Source: Ischnura elegans (taxonomy: Eukaryota > Arthropoda > Insecta > Odonata > Coenagrionidae). From it: 64,000 nt of DNA. The notes beneath the pieces were generated by a model. It worked only from the letters and a program-made list of their open reading frames with translations, made no database searches and was not told where the DNA came from. How positions within the stretch are numbered: the first letter of the stretch is position 1; every line of letters begins with the position of its first letter. Both the position numbers and the translations under genes were made by a program. This document shows positions 1 through 11,386 of the stretch, piece after piece. The stretch is from the NCBI RefSeq assembly GCF_921293095.1, contig NC_060258.1:4092001-4156000 (forward strand), read 5' to 3'.

Positions 1-1057
1 ACTGAAATAGGATCCTTGCCACTAAAAAAACTACCCAAAGCTAAAATGAAGGTGCAAAGTCAGGGTAAAGTTTAGGGGTCCTATTTTTTAAAGGGTATTT
101 TCTCTCCCTCTCAATACTGGATTCCCTGACTTCAATAGATTCACCACAATTTTCAATACATGGGACATCATTATTGGAGTCTACTTCCCCATCCAAAACA
201 CAACCTTGACTTTCTGTCATTGGTCCTTTCATTCTACTCTCATTAAACCCAATTGACTTAACATTATTTAAAGGCAAACTAGATTCATTCCTAGGAAAAA
301 GTGATAAAAAGTGGTGCACTGCATCATTCTTACCCTTATTGGATACACTTTCATCTCTTACATTAGGCCTCGCATATTTTTCTAAGAAATCATTTTTTGC
401 CTTAATGACTCTGGAGGGATTATTTTGATCAATTTGTCTATAACCTATTCTTGTTTCACAATACCCAACAAAATTAACCTTTTCCCCTTAGCATCCCACT
501 TACTTCTTTTCTGATCAAGAACATGATCGTATGCAGGACACCGATAAACCCTTAAATGTTTCAATGATGACATTTTTCCTCCCCACAAGTATTGTGGAGT
601 CTTACCTTGAATAGCTCTATGTGGTACACGGTTTTTAATGTAGACTGCAGTGTTACAGGTCATCACCCAACAACTCTTTGGTAAGCCTGTATCAAACAAC
701 GTGCATCTATTCCTTACGAATTGTGTGCGATTAGCACGCTCTGCCACACCATTCTGTTCAGGGGTATATGGGGTGCTAGTCTGATGCTCTATTCCATGTA
801 CCCTTAAAAAGAATCAAACTTCTAATTAGGTAATTCAAGACCATTGTCAGATCTTACAACCTTAATCCTTATACCTGTCCTGTTCTCAGCCCAAGCTTTA
901 AATTCATTGAATCTATCAAATGTTTGACTATTGGATTTCAAAAAATAAAAAAATGGCTTCCTGGAATAATCATCAACGAGCTCAAACATGAATTTTGCCC
1001 CACCAACTGAGACATCACTTATTCGACCATAGAGATCCATATCTACCACACCCAAAA
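1..1057 (-). pseudogene. Ty1/copia pol fragment (integrase core and C-terminal part), broken
   Basis: Read on the minus strand, this matches the integrase of Ty1/copia retrotransposons. A segment at about 1055-822 contains VDDYSRK and RSDNG, which fit the first and second catalytic Asp blocks. A segment at about 747-445 contains AERANRT (after the catalytic Glu), LFDTGLPKSCW, IKNRVPHRAIQGKTP and LKHLRVYRCPAY, all typical of copia integrase. The part at 319-41 is the linker toward reverse transcriptase, which would lie left of the window. Reading frames change between about 822 and 747 and again near 440, and stops interrupt the frame, so it is non-functional. Protease and gag, expected on the high-coordinate side, are missing: the copia sequence stops at about 1057, exactly where the duplicated segment holding exon A-I begins. 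High confidence for the family, moderate for the exact break. Confidence 0.85.
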
Positions 1058-1205
1058 CTTGATTAACAGGTATGCTGACACCACTCCATTTGTATATGAA
1101 AGCATAGACAATATGTTGAACATCCTTTTTCGTATTGCTTTAGAGCATCCCATATATGTATTTTTAAGGAGAAGAGTGTTTTTTTCTCTATTACTTTTCC
1201 TGCAG

Positions 1206-1373
1206 AGTTTTGAAGGAGGAGGGGCAGCTGATTACAATTCAGGGCCTTCTGTGGAGACTAAGGGCTGCATTCAAGATGTCATTGAAAACAATTCACAGCC
1301 CACATGCTCAGCCCAAACCACTGAAATATACATTCCTGTGCCAGACTTGGTACTGTCCAGGGACAATGAGTTG
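1206..1373 (+). CDS. Exon A-I, unit 1, of a ZAD-type gene (internal coding exon)
   Basis: A 168-bp, 56-codon open exon bounded by a pyrimidine tract plus CTGCAG acceptor and a GTAAGT donor, phase 0 on both sides. It is acidic and contains TKGC, DVIENN, TEIYIPVP and RDNEL. The exon at 38874-39041 has exactly the same length, splice sites and frame, and 42 of 56 residues are identical by my count. More distant relatives are 10875-11042 and 61202-61369. Conserved features of all four are a TK-x-C motif, a second Cys about 12 residues later and E-[IV]-[YF]-[IL]-P. I recognise no named domain. Because unit 2 starts with a ZAD, this is inferred to be the linker region between a ZAD and zinc fingers of a transcription factor. 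The first exons of this unit would lie left of the window. Confidence 0.72.
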
Positions 1374-2098
1374 GTAAGTTATGTACTAGTACACAGTGAA
1401 ACCTGATTTAAACCACCTTCAGCTATACAAATTTCTTGGTAGCAATAACGTAGACGGTGTGTCTGTCATAAATATAAGTATATTTATGGGAAGTCACTCA
1501 AAGTAATACCACCGTCAGTTGAGGGCTTTTCCAATTGTAACGTATGAGGCAGAAAACTGAACCACACCAGTCTTTTTTAGTCAATATCACTTGTACAACA
1601 CTGGAAATCTTCTGATAGAAATTACTTGTATCTGATGGAGTAGCCTTGTGGATAACGATGTGAAATGTCTGTTTAAGTCATTAGTCTTGGCTTTAACTGG
1701 GCTGTCTCATTATTGCCCTCTCTTTGTTTTAAGCCATCTTTCTCCTTAATTTCGATGAAGGATCCAGCTATAACTGTTGTGACACCTCATTACAAGCATG
1801 GGTGAAGAAAATATTAAGACAATTCAATGTACAGTGGAACCTCAATCTATCATCGTTCCAGCTGTTTTGCCTCTGGTGAAAGTGGCCGAAACTCACATTC
1901 AAACCACTTGCCCTTGGTGACATAACTCTCCCTCCCTAGTTTAACGTTGATATTCTGGAGTTTGATCCGGAAGTCGCAAAAATATCATGAGTACATTGGC
2001 CAGCTGGAGTGGTCTCAAGGAAATGAGGATTTTTTATCTTCGAATGGGCTTATTATTGATTTTTCTTTAATTGAGTGAAGCCCATTACTATCTTCCAG

Positions 2099-2218
2099 TT
2101 TCAAGTGAAAGACGAGGATGAAGGCAACCTCAGTGAAGGGATTTATCCTATGCTGCACACATCAGATCCAGCAGGAATTTCAACTGATGTGTCAGACCCA
2201 TTGGCCACTGATGAATTG
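2099..2218 (+). CDS. Exon B-I, unit 1, of a ZAD-type gene (internal coding exon)
   Basis: A 120-bp, 40-codon open exon with TTCCAG acceptor and GTGAGT donor, phase 0 at both ends. It begins FQVKDEDEGNLSEG and ends with the acidic motif DVSDPLATDEL. The unit 2 copy at 39756-39875 has identical length and boundaries and differs at only a few residues. A shorter relative, 16412-16507, ends with the related AIDPLAMDDM. Conservation is strongest in the D-P-L-A-x-D core, which suggests a short functional motif such as a protein-binding site. That role is inference. Function otherwise unknown; part of the presumed ZAD-finger linker. Confidence 0.72.
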
Positions 2219-2690
2219 GTGAGTTTACTTTTGCCTTTTATAGCTCTAATTTTCTACGGCACAATGTCATTCCTTAGTGGAATATTCCCAACAACTCTTA
2301 GAACAAACGTAAAGCTTTCTCCTACTCCTGATCAATTATGACCAGCTACTGAATACATTTCCTGAATGAATCATTATAAATGAATTATTTATTGTAGTGA
2401 ACCTTTTTTTTTGCTTTTTTTATGCAAAACTGACAGCTCAAATTTGTTTGCTGAGCAAGTGAGAGCACTGTCATCACATCACTGAGCAGTTATTAATGTT
2501 TTGATAATATAACAGAGTATTTAAATCTGGTTATGACAGAGTGGAAGAGTGATTAGGAATTGAGAGTAAAGATGAGTACTGTTGAGTTTGGAACACGATA
2601 AAGAATGACCATGACATCATGATGCAGCTGCTAACCCGGTGGAACAACATAGCTCGTTCCTTATGGGAGATTGATATTCACAGGAATCAG

Positions 2691-2895
2691 GGGCCGTATT
2701 CTATAACTCCAAACCGATCGGTGCGGCACCGATTCGTCGGGTGCGATGTCACACCGACTCCCGGTAAGAAGTCGTGCGATTCTATACCAACCCGATTGGT
2801 GCGGCACCGACGAGAGGACGGAAGATCGTCGGTAGCCTACCGACAGCTATTAAGTGTCGATACGGCCACGACTAGTGGGTTTCGGTGCACATAGT
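2691..2895. mobile_element. Harbinger-like element end (truncated or undefined right end)
   Basis: The sequence from GGGCCGTATTCTATAA onward interrupts the duplicated segment exactly where the partner locus (about 40338) continues uninterrupted, so this is an insertion. Its terminus closely matches that of the complete Harbinger element at 41503 (GGGCCGTATTTTAA). The next 200 bp is GC-rich with repeated GTGCGGCACCGA boxes in both orientations. The preceding CAG could be one half of a 3-bp target duplication. No matching opposite end was found before 4 kb, and homology to the partner locus is not regained afterwards. Confidence 0.6.
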
Positions 2896-2899
2896 ACGT

Positions 2900-3500
2900 T
2901 TTATTTTGTTTTTACCTCATCACCTAGTAAATAATGAGGTTTTCTGCAATGTTATCTATTTCTGCCCCTTCGAATACGCCTCTATAATTCACTGTGTCAT
3001 CATTTATATTAAATGCCATGACAGAAATATAAGATAATGGTTAATAAACATGAGGTTTGCTAACATATAATGACTTTCTCTCATTTATGTTACCACTTAA
3101 GTGAAATTTCACTCGCTTGTAATAGGCTTTATTTCTCTCTATCATCATTTATTTGCTCCTTTGACATGAAAATGATATTTTTGATTAAATATGAGTTTTG
3201 CAACAATGTTATCACTTTATATCACTCTGAATAGGCGACTGTTATTTCACTCAATCATCAATTTGGCGTTTCTCTCGGCATAGAAATAAGATCTTTTTAT
3301 TTAAGTATGAAGTTTGCCACAACTGTATGAGTTTCTTTCATTTGTAACAGGCAACTATATTTCATTTCATCGTCAGCCATTGATTCCCTTGACGATAAAA
3401 GAAGATATTTGTTAATAAGTATGAGGTTTTCCGCAATATTATCATTTTCTCTCACTTGGTATGCGCAACTTATACATATGTATTTCACCCAATCACAATT
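2900..3500. repeat. Degenerate tandem repeat, about 116-bp period
   Basis: Five diverged units share a core of the type ATGAGGTTTTC-GCAAT-TTATC followed by TTTCTCTCA and an AT-rich tail. Core positions are near 2935, 3051, 3192, 3308 and 3422, giving spacings of about 116, 141, 116 and 114 bp. No coding potential. It directly follows the Harbinger-like end and may be internal to that element, which is an inference. Confidence 0.7.
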
Positions 3501-4096
3501 TATTTACTTCCTCGTCATTACACTTCTTTTAATTACACCCAGCTCCATACTTTTATTACAATTTCCCAACTTGTTCCTCTAATATGACATTTGCATTTGA
3601 ATCCTACGTTCATGTTCCATGGTATGATATTTTCATCTGCTACGGTGCCAATGGCATAACCTTCCGTTGATAACATTTAGACGGAACTTACTTAATGACA
3701 ACTATATTACCAAATCATGAATAAATAGCATTATATGGAACCAATATTTAAAAAAAGAAACTACATTCTAAAGGATAGTTTCAATAATTCATACTTTTAG
3801 AAAGATTAAGTATAATGCAAGGGAAACTGCACAATTTTAAGAGCTATTTATTCTCAAGATTTTCTCAATAAATAGGTTCCTTCTTCTTACCAAGAATTTC
3901 GTTAGATTATATTGAAACAATAAGAATGTTGTTGGTTGATTAAGTAAATCTATTTCTACTTAGAGGCAGGAATCGTTCATTGGTAATAATTTTTTTTCGA
4001 CTGACATCCTGTGATTAAAGCATTCTTCATGATCACTTTTGCTTCTTGTACCAATTGATTATAATAGGTATCAATGTAGGTTCCTCTTTCCAATAG

Positions 4097-4228
4097 AGTA
4101 ATCTGGTAACATACAAGTGCCCATCTCTTAAAGAAGATGATATTAGCGATGAAAAAGAAGGAAATAGACTCTGTGATTGCACTGATGGTGCCTCAAGCAA
4201 ACTGATACATCAAGAAATTTCTGGACAG
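4097..4228 (+). CDS. Exon C1, unit 1, of a ZAD-type gene (internal coding exon)
   Basis: A 132-bp, 44-codon exon after TTTCCAATAG and before a GTAATG donor, phase 0 on both sides. The product contains VTYKC, EDDISDEKEG and CTDGASSK. The exon at 5182-5313 has identical length and frame, and the similarity extends into the flanking introns (both share TTCCTCTTTCCAATAGAG), so the two arose by local tandem duplication. Acidic, Cys-containing, no named domain recognised. Presumed linker exon. No C exon was found in unit 2. Confidence 0.65.
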
Positions 4229-5181
4229 GTAATGCTATTTATGAACTATTTATTGTCCGTTGACCTTGAGTTACATATAAACTGTATCGGCATCTTCCTA
4301 AAATTGGTTTTTCTTATCTTTAGATATTTACTTTCTTTTTCCGTTTTAAATCCTTATTAATCTAACTAATGATATATGTACATCTGGAAGCAATCTTTTC
4401 TCTTCTTCCCATCTATCTCTCCATTTCTCTTTTTGACTAATGTCTTTATAAGTCTATCATATCTCATGCTGTGGCTGATCAAGTTTTGTTTTTTTGATGA
4501 CTTCTCCTACTATTCTCTTTTCTTCCTTGGTATTTCCTCATTCCATCCCTTTTACCTTCTACATTATTCATGAGCAACACATTTCCAATGCTTTCACTTA
4601 TGGCTTTCATGCGGCCGTCGATTTAAAATCTTGCTATCATTTTTAAATATGCTCAAAATGTAGTGTCCGATGAATATTTTCCATATTTTTGTATAAGTAT
4701 TCTCAGCTGTGTGGAGATTCCTCTTTTCACTAGAGTGCTCTTTGTGCCGAAGCTATTCTATTCACTATTTCTTCTTGCTTCATCCATCACTGAGAACTAG
4801 GCCTCCAGTAGCTGGTCTGCCTTTAAGGTTATGAGGCATGAAAATGACATAGTGTTGAAACCATGGTCAGGAGTGGAGATATATGTTTAAGTGTTGAAGT
4901 TATCATTTGTTGTTTATATTTTATCATAGGTAATAATTGCATTTACACCTGAAACAATTTCATACGCTTGAAAGCACTGTTGCATAGCTTTTGAGCAAAT
5001 AAGTGGCTGAATCTTGTTCGTCAGTTAAGTTATTCTGTTTTTTACAAATAGGCCAGAATACTTCATCAGGGATTACTTGTTTACTACAGACACCCTGTAA
5101 TTCAAGCTTCATTTATGATCACTTTTGCTGGTGCACCAATAGAATAAAATGTGTATCAAAGTGTGTTCCTCTTTCCAATAG

Positions 5182-5313
5182 AGTGATCCAGTAACTTACA
5201 AGTGCTCTTCTGTTAAAAATGATGAGATTAGCGATGATGAAGAAGGATATGAGTTTAATGATTGCTCTGATGGTACCTCAAGCAAACAGCTGCATCAAGA
5301 CTCTTCTGATCAG
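5182..5313 (+). CDS. Exon C2, unit 1, of a ZAD-type gene (internal coding exon)
   Basis: A 132-bp, 44-codon exon, acceptor CCAATAG, donor GTAATA, phase 0. It is a duplicate of the exon at 4097-4228, with VTYKCSSVKNDEISDDEEG and DCSDGTSSKQ. About 1.09 kb separates the two copies. Since both are symmetrical and in frame, they could be included together, singly or mutually exclusively; the sequence cannot tell which. The acidic DDEE stretch could act in protein interaction. Function is not established. Confidence 0.65.
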
Positions 5314-5469
5314 GTAATACTATTTATGAACTTTTTATTGTCTGTTGAACTTGAATTGCATATGAACTATATATCAACTTTAAACTAACTTAGGAACATT
5401 TTCTAGGCTTGTTAAAATCCTCAGATCCATTGTAAAATACATGTTGTTCCGTAAACATAGGTATTTAGT

Positions 5470-6010
5470 TCATGCAACTGCCACCGGAGGGCGTATTTGT
5501 ATTTTGATGCTCATTTTTTGTGTGTTTGTGTGTGTGTGTTACGACAAGCCGTCGTGAGTTCTCGGTGTGTGTTGAGTGTGGGCAGTCAGCGAACCGAACC
5601 CAAGGTGAAAGTGTGTGGTGCCAGCAGTTGCCCCGACCACTCCCCCGCCCCCCAAGTGTGCGCACGTGTTGGCAACGACAGAGGAGGATCTACTGACTGA
5701 CTGATGGGTGAAGTTGCCCCACTATTATTATACTGACTAGTGAAAGTTATTGTTATTCATTGCCCTTTTGATATTGTTTTTTTTTGAGAATATATGTATT
5801 TTTTGGAACGTTCGAAAACTGTGTTTCTCTGGTCCTTCGGGTGAAGGTTGAAGGAACTTCGTTCCTTTTGTCCCGCGACACATGTATTAATAACCGAACA
5901 AGAGTTTAGGATTTACATTCCTCTCTCTGTAAAGCGGTGATTTTATAAATTATTTCTCAAAGCCTTCTCAAGGGATTGCCCTTCCCCGTGTGTGGGACAA
6001 GTGAGTCCCA
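5470..6010. other. GC-rich, retroelement-like segment without an intact gene
   Basis: This stretch differs in composition from the surrounding AT-rich intron. It has a TG-repeat run near 5520-5540, a GC-rich block (5570-5690) and a T-rich block followed by short palindromic stretches near 5840-5870. This resembles the LTR or leader of a retrotransposon, but I found neither paired LTRs, a clear primer site nor a gag frame. Low-confidence assignment. Confidence 0.25.
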
Positions 6011-6182
6011 TGGCTGATGTGCAATATATTTCCACATTACATGGCGCATGGGCTAAGTGCGATTGGTCCAGATATTCAGCTTTACATTGCTTTTTATGGT
6101 ACCAACTTATGTTTATCCGTTCTTGAAAAATTCACTTACCACTTCCAATGCCTTATCCAAGGAATTGGAGTTTTGTCTATTA

Positions 6183-8059
6183 CAGTGGAACCTCGTTAAA
6201 GCGAGTACGGGCTATAGCGACACTCCCGCTATAACGAGAGATAGCCGATGCACCGTCAATTGACCCTATAATAAGCGTGTAAAAAAATTTGTTTTTACGA
6301 GACCCTTTTGGTGCTGGCTCTCGCCATAGCGAGGGTTTCACCACTGGAAGACTTTCATCAAGACTCCTTAACCTCTGTAATTGCTAGCGATCTGTTAGAA
6401 ATGAAGTTAATGGAGTGCTCAGTCTCAAATTTATGTGGTAAACTGTCGTTCGATAAATAAGTAGTTAATTTTGGTGAAAATATTGTGGCACTAGCATTCG
6501 CGAATGCTTCATCTTCTTTTGTTCCTCGGCCGGCAGAAAGCAGTCGGCAGCATACCCGCACGTCCGTGAGTTGCGTGAATAGAAAGCATTTGATGGCAGT
6601 CACCACGGCCAAAAAACACCAAACACGTCTAAGCGAGAAAATAATAATAAAGGAGTAATATGAGAGTGTCGAAATTAATTTATCTTCATATTTGCTCTTC
6701 GCAAAAAAAAAGCAGAAGCGCCCAAGGAATGCGGACCATGAAGACTTAGAAGGAGCTTTGTTCGGGTGGTTTTGCCCACTCAAATCTGCGGGAACTTCCG
6801 AGAAAGGGGCTACGCCTAAGCCTAAAGCGGAGTATTTCAGGAATAGATTGCGAATCGAGAATTTTAAGAGTTCGGAAGGTTGATTATACTAATGCGGAGC
6901 ACCAAAGCGTTATCTCCCCTCATAATTGCTGGTGATGCCTGCGGTGTAAACCCGAAGTCGTAGAAGAAAGGACTCCGATCATAAGAATCTTTAGAAGTTC
7001 TCCCCGCGTCATATAACATAGACGAAACGGAACTTTTTTTTAATACAACTCTCCGACAAAACCCTTGCAGTATGAGGTATTTCTCGCAATGATGCCTCCA
7101 AAGGTAGGTAGTGCGCCTTAGCGATGATGTAGGATGTACGAAGCAATGATACTCAGCGTGAATTGTCAGGATGGACGTATTTATTCTCCGTTGCGGATTA
7201 ACAAGGGTGAACTATTCGCGTCAGTGGTCGGAGTCGTACTGGCGCTCTCTTTTGTGACGTGGGTAGCCGAGCATCCCCTGGTGGCCGCTGGAAGAACTCA
7301 CAGAACAACTAATTCTCGTTTGCAGTGCCGTGGTAAACTCTGTGTATTATTTCAAATACGTCGCGAGCGTAACACTCAAAAAGAAACTTTTTTCAACAAC
7401 GGCAATTTAAATCACATCACTTTTTAAGCTTAGCAAACTTTTTACCGTAGATGATGTAGATATTACATTATCTGATAGAAAAAGTCTTCCAAGGCAGGAA
7501 CGTTATACAACCTTCCACCGTTTTCGCGTGTAGAAACAAATTTAATGCGTTATTTCACTTCACTGCCGCTTAACGTACAGAAACAATAAACATACACCAA
7601 TGGAAACATTTGAGGCATTAAATAACCGCGATATGTACTGTTTTATCAGTTAATTTTTGAATTTTCAGTGGAAAATACCAAAATAATAGAATGATCACGT
7701 AAATGAACTAATTAAGTGCATAGAAAAATGGCTTCCTCGGTTGCGCATTGGCATAATGATTGACGAAACAATGCTTTCCATGATTTTTATTCAGTGCGGC
7801 GCTTATAAATTGTTTGAATAGTAAGTCGTTGTTTGAGTAAGGAAAATAAGTGATGCAAAAAAACATCGCCTTTCGTCTGGATTTATGCTTACGTTTATCG
7901 GATAGATGATTATCTGTCGCCGCACCTCTCCTGTTCCTGTATATCTGTTCGCAACAGGTATATTGGCTATTATTTGCTCCACCTCCGGTAAAGTGACAAT
8001 TCGCTATAGCGAGTGTTTATTAATGCACCGTGGGGTGTCGTTATATCGAGGTTGCACTG
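6183..8059. mobile_element. Tigger/pogo-like DNA transposon, copy 1 (non-autonomous)
   Basis: A 1877-bp element flanked by TA on both sides (6181-6182 and 8060-8061). It begins CAGTGGAACCTCG and ends with the complement of CAGTGCAACCTCGATATAA. TA target duplication and CAGTG-AACC termini are those of the Tc1/mariner-pogo superfamily. Subterminal GCTATA/TATAAC repeats recur at both ends. No transposase is recognisable. The ORFs inside (for example 6783-6358, 7134-7427 and 7906-8268) are shared with copy 2 only because the DNA is shared. Copy 2, inverted and carrying an extra 4.3-kb segment, lies at 18591-24738. Confidence 0.85.
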
Positions 8060-8737
8060 TATTTAAAGGAACTTTATTGATTATTGTAATGATCATAGCT
8101 ACCAAAATTACATTATATTTTTATCTACGAATAACTTATATTGCATTTACTATGAACAATATATCTACAATTTTAATAAATCAGAACAACAATAAATCAA
8201 TTATATTCATATCAGCATTGATTTCAATAGTAGGAATTTCTCTAATTGTGGTAATTAATTTATGTTAAGATCTTATGTTAAAAAACAAGTAGCCTTCAAA
8301 GCTTCCAATGAAAGTAATAATCTTTTAAGTCTTAGTTTACATAAACAACTTTAGAATTGCAGTGTTATATAATTTCTATTGACAATATACCCAATGACTT
8401 CCAATACCTTCTCCAAGGTATTGGAATTGGCTTTTTTCATCTTCTGGTTAATTAGATATTACACTAAGAAATTTTAGTGAAATTGGTTTTATTAATGATG
8501 GTGACAGTATTCGAATTGCATACATTAATTTATGAGTTTATTAATTTATTAAGTAGCAAATGTGTTTAGAAGCTGAATAATTAACGATAAAAATAGCACC
8601 AAGTTTTTATGTGACAAGATATCTTTATGTAAATTAGATTTAAAGGAACAACTCAAACTATTCAGCATTGAATATTGATTTGTTCATTTTAATTTGGGTT
8701 TTAACCCGAGAAAGATGGGCAAATGGTTAACTTATCC

Positions 8738-8998
8738 TCAACAGCCAACTGAAGGCTTAGGTAATATTTTTATGTCTTCTCTAGGTATTTTGCTTGAACC
8801 CTCATTCTGTGGATAGGTAAAACTTTTTTCAGTCCCGCAACATGTCCTTGGAAAGCAAACCACAGGATCACCTGATTCATTGATCTCCAGAATTTTCCCA
8901 ATATAGTGAGCATCTGACATTTTACCTCTGAATATAGCCAGAATCCAATCTCCACTACAATCCTGTATTTTTGGGAGTGCACCAACTATCCCAAGCAT
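8738..8998 (-). pseudogene. Possible transposon-derived protein fragment (C-terminal type)
   Basis: An 86-codon open frame containing GDWILAIFRG, HYIGKILEI, VCFPR and EDIKILPKPS. The spacing of these blocks recalls the C-terminal end of uncharacterised, multi-copy insect proteins that I associate with transposons, but I cannot name the family. No splice partners or other domains are visible nearby. It may be a relic exon within the intron between C2 and A-II. Confidence 0.4.
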
Positions 8999-8999
8999 A

Positions 9000-10874
9000 T
9001 TTCCCTTCGAATACTATCAAAGGAGGGGCTTTGATTTCATTTGCACTTTCCACCATTAACAATGATGCTCAAACGACCTAATAAACTAATTGTATGAGTC
9101 GAGAGAAATGCACTCTTGAAAACGACTCTTTTCTTCCCTGGGTACATAGAAAATGAAGTTTTGTCCAGATTCTATACATACATTCTGGTTTATTATCATC
9201 GTGCAGCTCATGGATTGTCTTTTGCAACAAATCAAATTGAGCATTTATCACAAGAGGTCAGAATTTTTTTTCCTTGCATACTCTATCCTTTGAGGTTTTT
9301 TAATTGAAAATTTGTGCCATGAAATTAGACCAAAAAAGCAATCTTCAGGATTTTTGTCGTCTTAGAAAGGTATTTTATGCTATTTCTATGAGCATGATCA
9401 GCAACCATTTCAAAATCCACTTTTTTAGACAACTTTAATGCATATTTATTCATACTAGCACATTTTCTCCCCATTCTTCCAATTATAAATTCGTCAAGTG
9501 CCTTCTGAAGGTCATCGTTGCTATTTGGCAGCCCTTTTGTGTTTTTCTCACGTAATTGTGCACCATTTCACCATGCAATATTAATTATTGCTCATATTAT
9601 GACAGCAACCCCCAAAATATGCACGAAATTATTGAATATATGCTACCAGGTCTTAAACACAGTGAAGGAAATACACACAATATGTCTGCTAAAAATGTAA
9701 GCTTGATTTTGGTAGGGCTTCAGGAAAGGTCTCAAGTTTAACTTTGCATAAACAATTTCACCTGAATCGAACTTAGGTTATGACAATCAAAAAGATGCAA
9801 TTGTTATGGTGAGAGCAAAATGCGATGTAACTATTTTATGAAAACTAACTAAAGAAAGCTTCTTTATCAAAACAACCATAAAAATAAAAGTTGGTATGAG
9901 AACTCTCATTAAACAACCTAGTTCTGTAGTCCACAATGATTTGTAATATGTATACAAAAAAAGTTTAACTCAAGAATTGCCAGACAGAAACTAAAAATTT
10001 AAGCCATACTACAATCCTGTAGCCCTGTAAGGAAAGAATGATTGGATATGGTGGGAAATGTGCGACATCCCCAACTAAACTAAATGTAATGATCCGAGTT
10101 CTAAAATTTAAAGTAACCAAGAAAACTAATCCATAAAGAACAGAAAACAAGATATAGTTCTTACCTAGCACCTCTGAGACGTAGATGCTGAAGGAACTGT
10201 GGTGTTACCTGTCCTCACAACCAACATCAACTACGAGATGAACTGAAGGGTATATTTTCTAAGAGTGTGAAACAAGAATTCTAGGGGTAAATATTTCAAA
10301 GTAGTCGGCTCTGGTTCACTTAAAATATGTGGAATATGTTGTACGACCGCCACGTGCCTCGCGAACGTAAATACAATCTTCTTGAGTGAGGTTGCACTTA
10401 CACCACCTCACCTTACTAGTTATTGTCCAAATAAATGAACCCATGAAATTACACTTGAATGAATGTACACATAAATGTAATTTTCCTGTGAAAATTGTCA
10501 CCCTTAATTTCTATTTTATGTACTAGCTTGCAACTTACCAAAGAAGGGAGTTAAGATACTTTGCATGACCTTGATATTCCAGGGGTAACATGAGTTTGCT
10601 GTGAATGACAAGATTTGAAGGCCTTCTCATGGCCCCAATGATGCTATAATAAAGCCATAATAGTATGACCTGAGTTTCACTGAGAATCTTCTTGCCAAAT
10701 GTTGATTCTAACAGCCATGTAGTGTATGGGTGATTGATTTGCAGACACGTTTCAATTTTTATTTAAGGGCATTGATAAAATTACAAAAATCCTGCTTCAT
10801 CGTGATTATCAGCATTCCTTATTTGTTGATTTTGAAGTAGGTGAGTTGCTGTATCAGTGTTACTCTCTTTGCAG
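9000..10874 (+). other. Intron of the ZAD-type gene, no gene recognised
   Basis: AT-rich sequence between exons C2 and A-II of unit 1. I see no coding exon, RNA gene or clear transposon end. The ORFs here are short, have no recognisable motifs and lack partners. Confidence 0.5.
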
Positions 10875-11042
10875 AGTATTGGAGGAGAGGGGGCAGTTCA
10901 TGACAATTTGAGGTCTTCTACTGAAACTAAGGACTGCGTTCGAGATGCGATTGTAAGCACTTCAGAGAAAGCATGCTCAGTCCTACCAAATGAAATATTC
11001 ATTCCTGTGCAAGACATCCAACTGCCCACAGCTAATATGTTG
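10875..11042 (+). CDS. Exon A-II, unit 1, of a ZAD-type gene (internal coding exon)
   Basis: A 168-bp, 56-codon exon with TTTGCAG acceptor and GTAAGT donor, phase 0. The protein has ETKDCVRDAI, KACS and NEIFIPVQDIQLP. Its closest relative is 61202-61369, which shares the upstream intron sequence (TGTTGATTTTGAAGTAGGTGA here) and the IPVQD-x-QLP motif. It is a more distant relative of the A-I exons. The A-I / B-I / A-II order is the same in both units, so the A-I and A-II types diverged before the units were duplicated. Domain unknown. Confidence 0.7.
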
Positions 11043-11386
11043 GTAAGTTTTATTCTCATGTATGGTAAAACCTGTTGGAAGTTTTATTATTTTAGCTTTT
11101 GTGATATCAACATATATCCTTTGTATGATGGAAACAGGTTTGCTTGGCATACGTATATGCATTTCTATGTGGATTCTTCTTTAACATTTGCGTCATATGT
11201 TGTATGATAGAAGGTAAAATGCTTATCCATTTACTCATAATTCAATTTAAGTTGCACAATACGGCCAATGTTAAATGGCCTTGGTTTAAAATTCAAGTGG
11301 CTCTCCAGTTAACTCTCGAGTGATGAAACTCATTATAAGCTGATTTTAAATGAAGTGTGTCTCATTGATCCCGAAAGGGACTGGAG

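Larger units (their letters stand above)
1060..2690 (+). repeat. Segmental duplication, unit 1 copy (partner 38732-40338)
   Basis: About 1.6 kb that aligns by eye, in the same orientation and at high identity, with 38732-40338. Homology covers intron sequence as well as exons A-I and B-I. It begins at the shared motif GATTAACAGG (1061 here, 38732 there) and ends at CACAGGAATCAG (2690 here, about 40338 there). On the left it abuts the broken copia fragment. On the right it is cut by a Harbinger-like end that the partner lacks. Both copies carry a TA-CAGTGG TIR-like motif in the intron between the exons (1832 and 39493), so that relic predates the duplication. Confidence 0.9.

Noticed and set aside
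6358-8268. ORFs inside Tigger-like copy 1 (6783-6358, 7134-7427, 7906-8268) that match ORFs at 24313-24582, 23719-23474 and 18744-18505
   Set aside because: The translated similarity is explained by shared transposon DNA. No transposase motif is present and the frames end at random.
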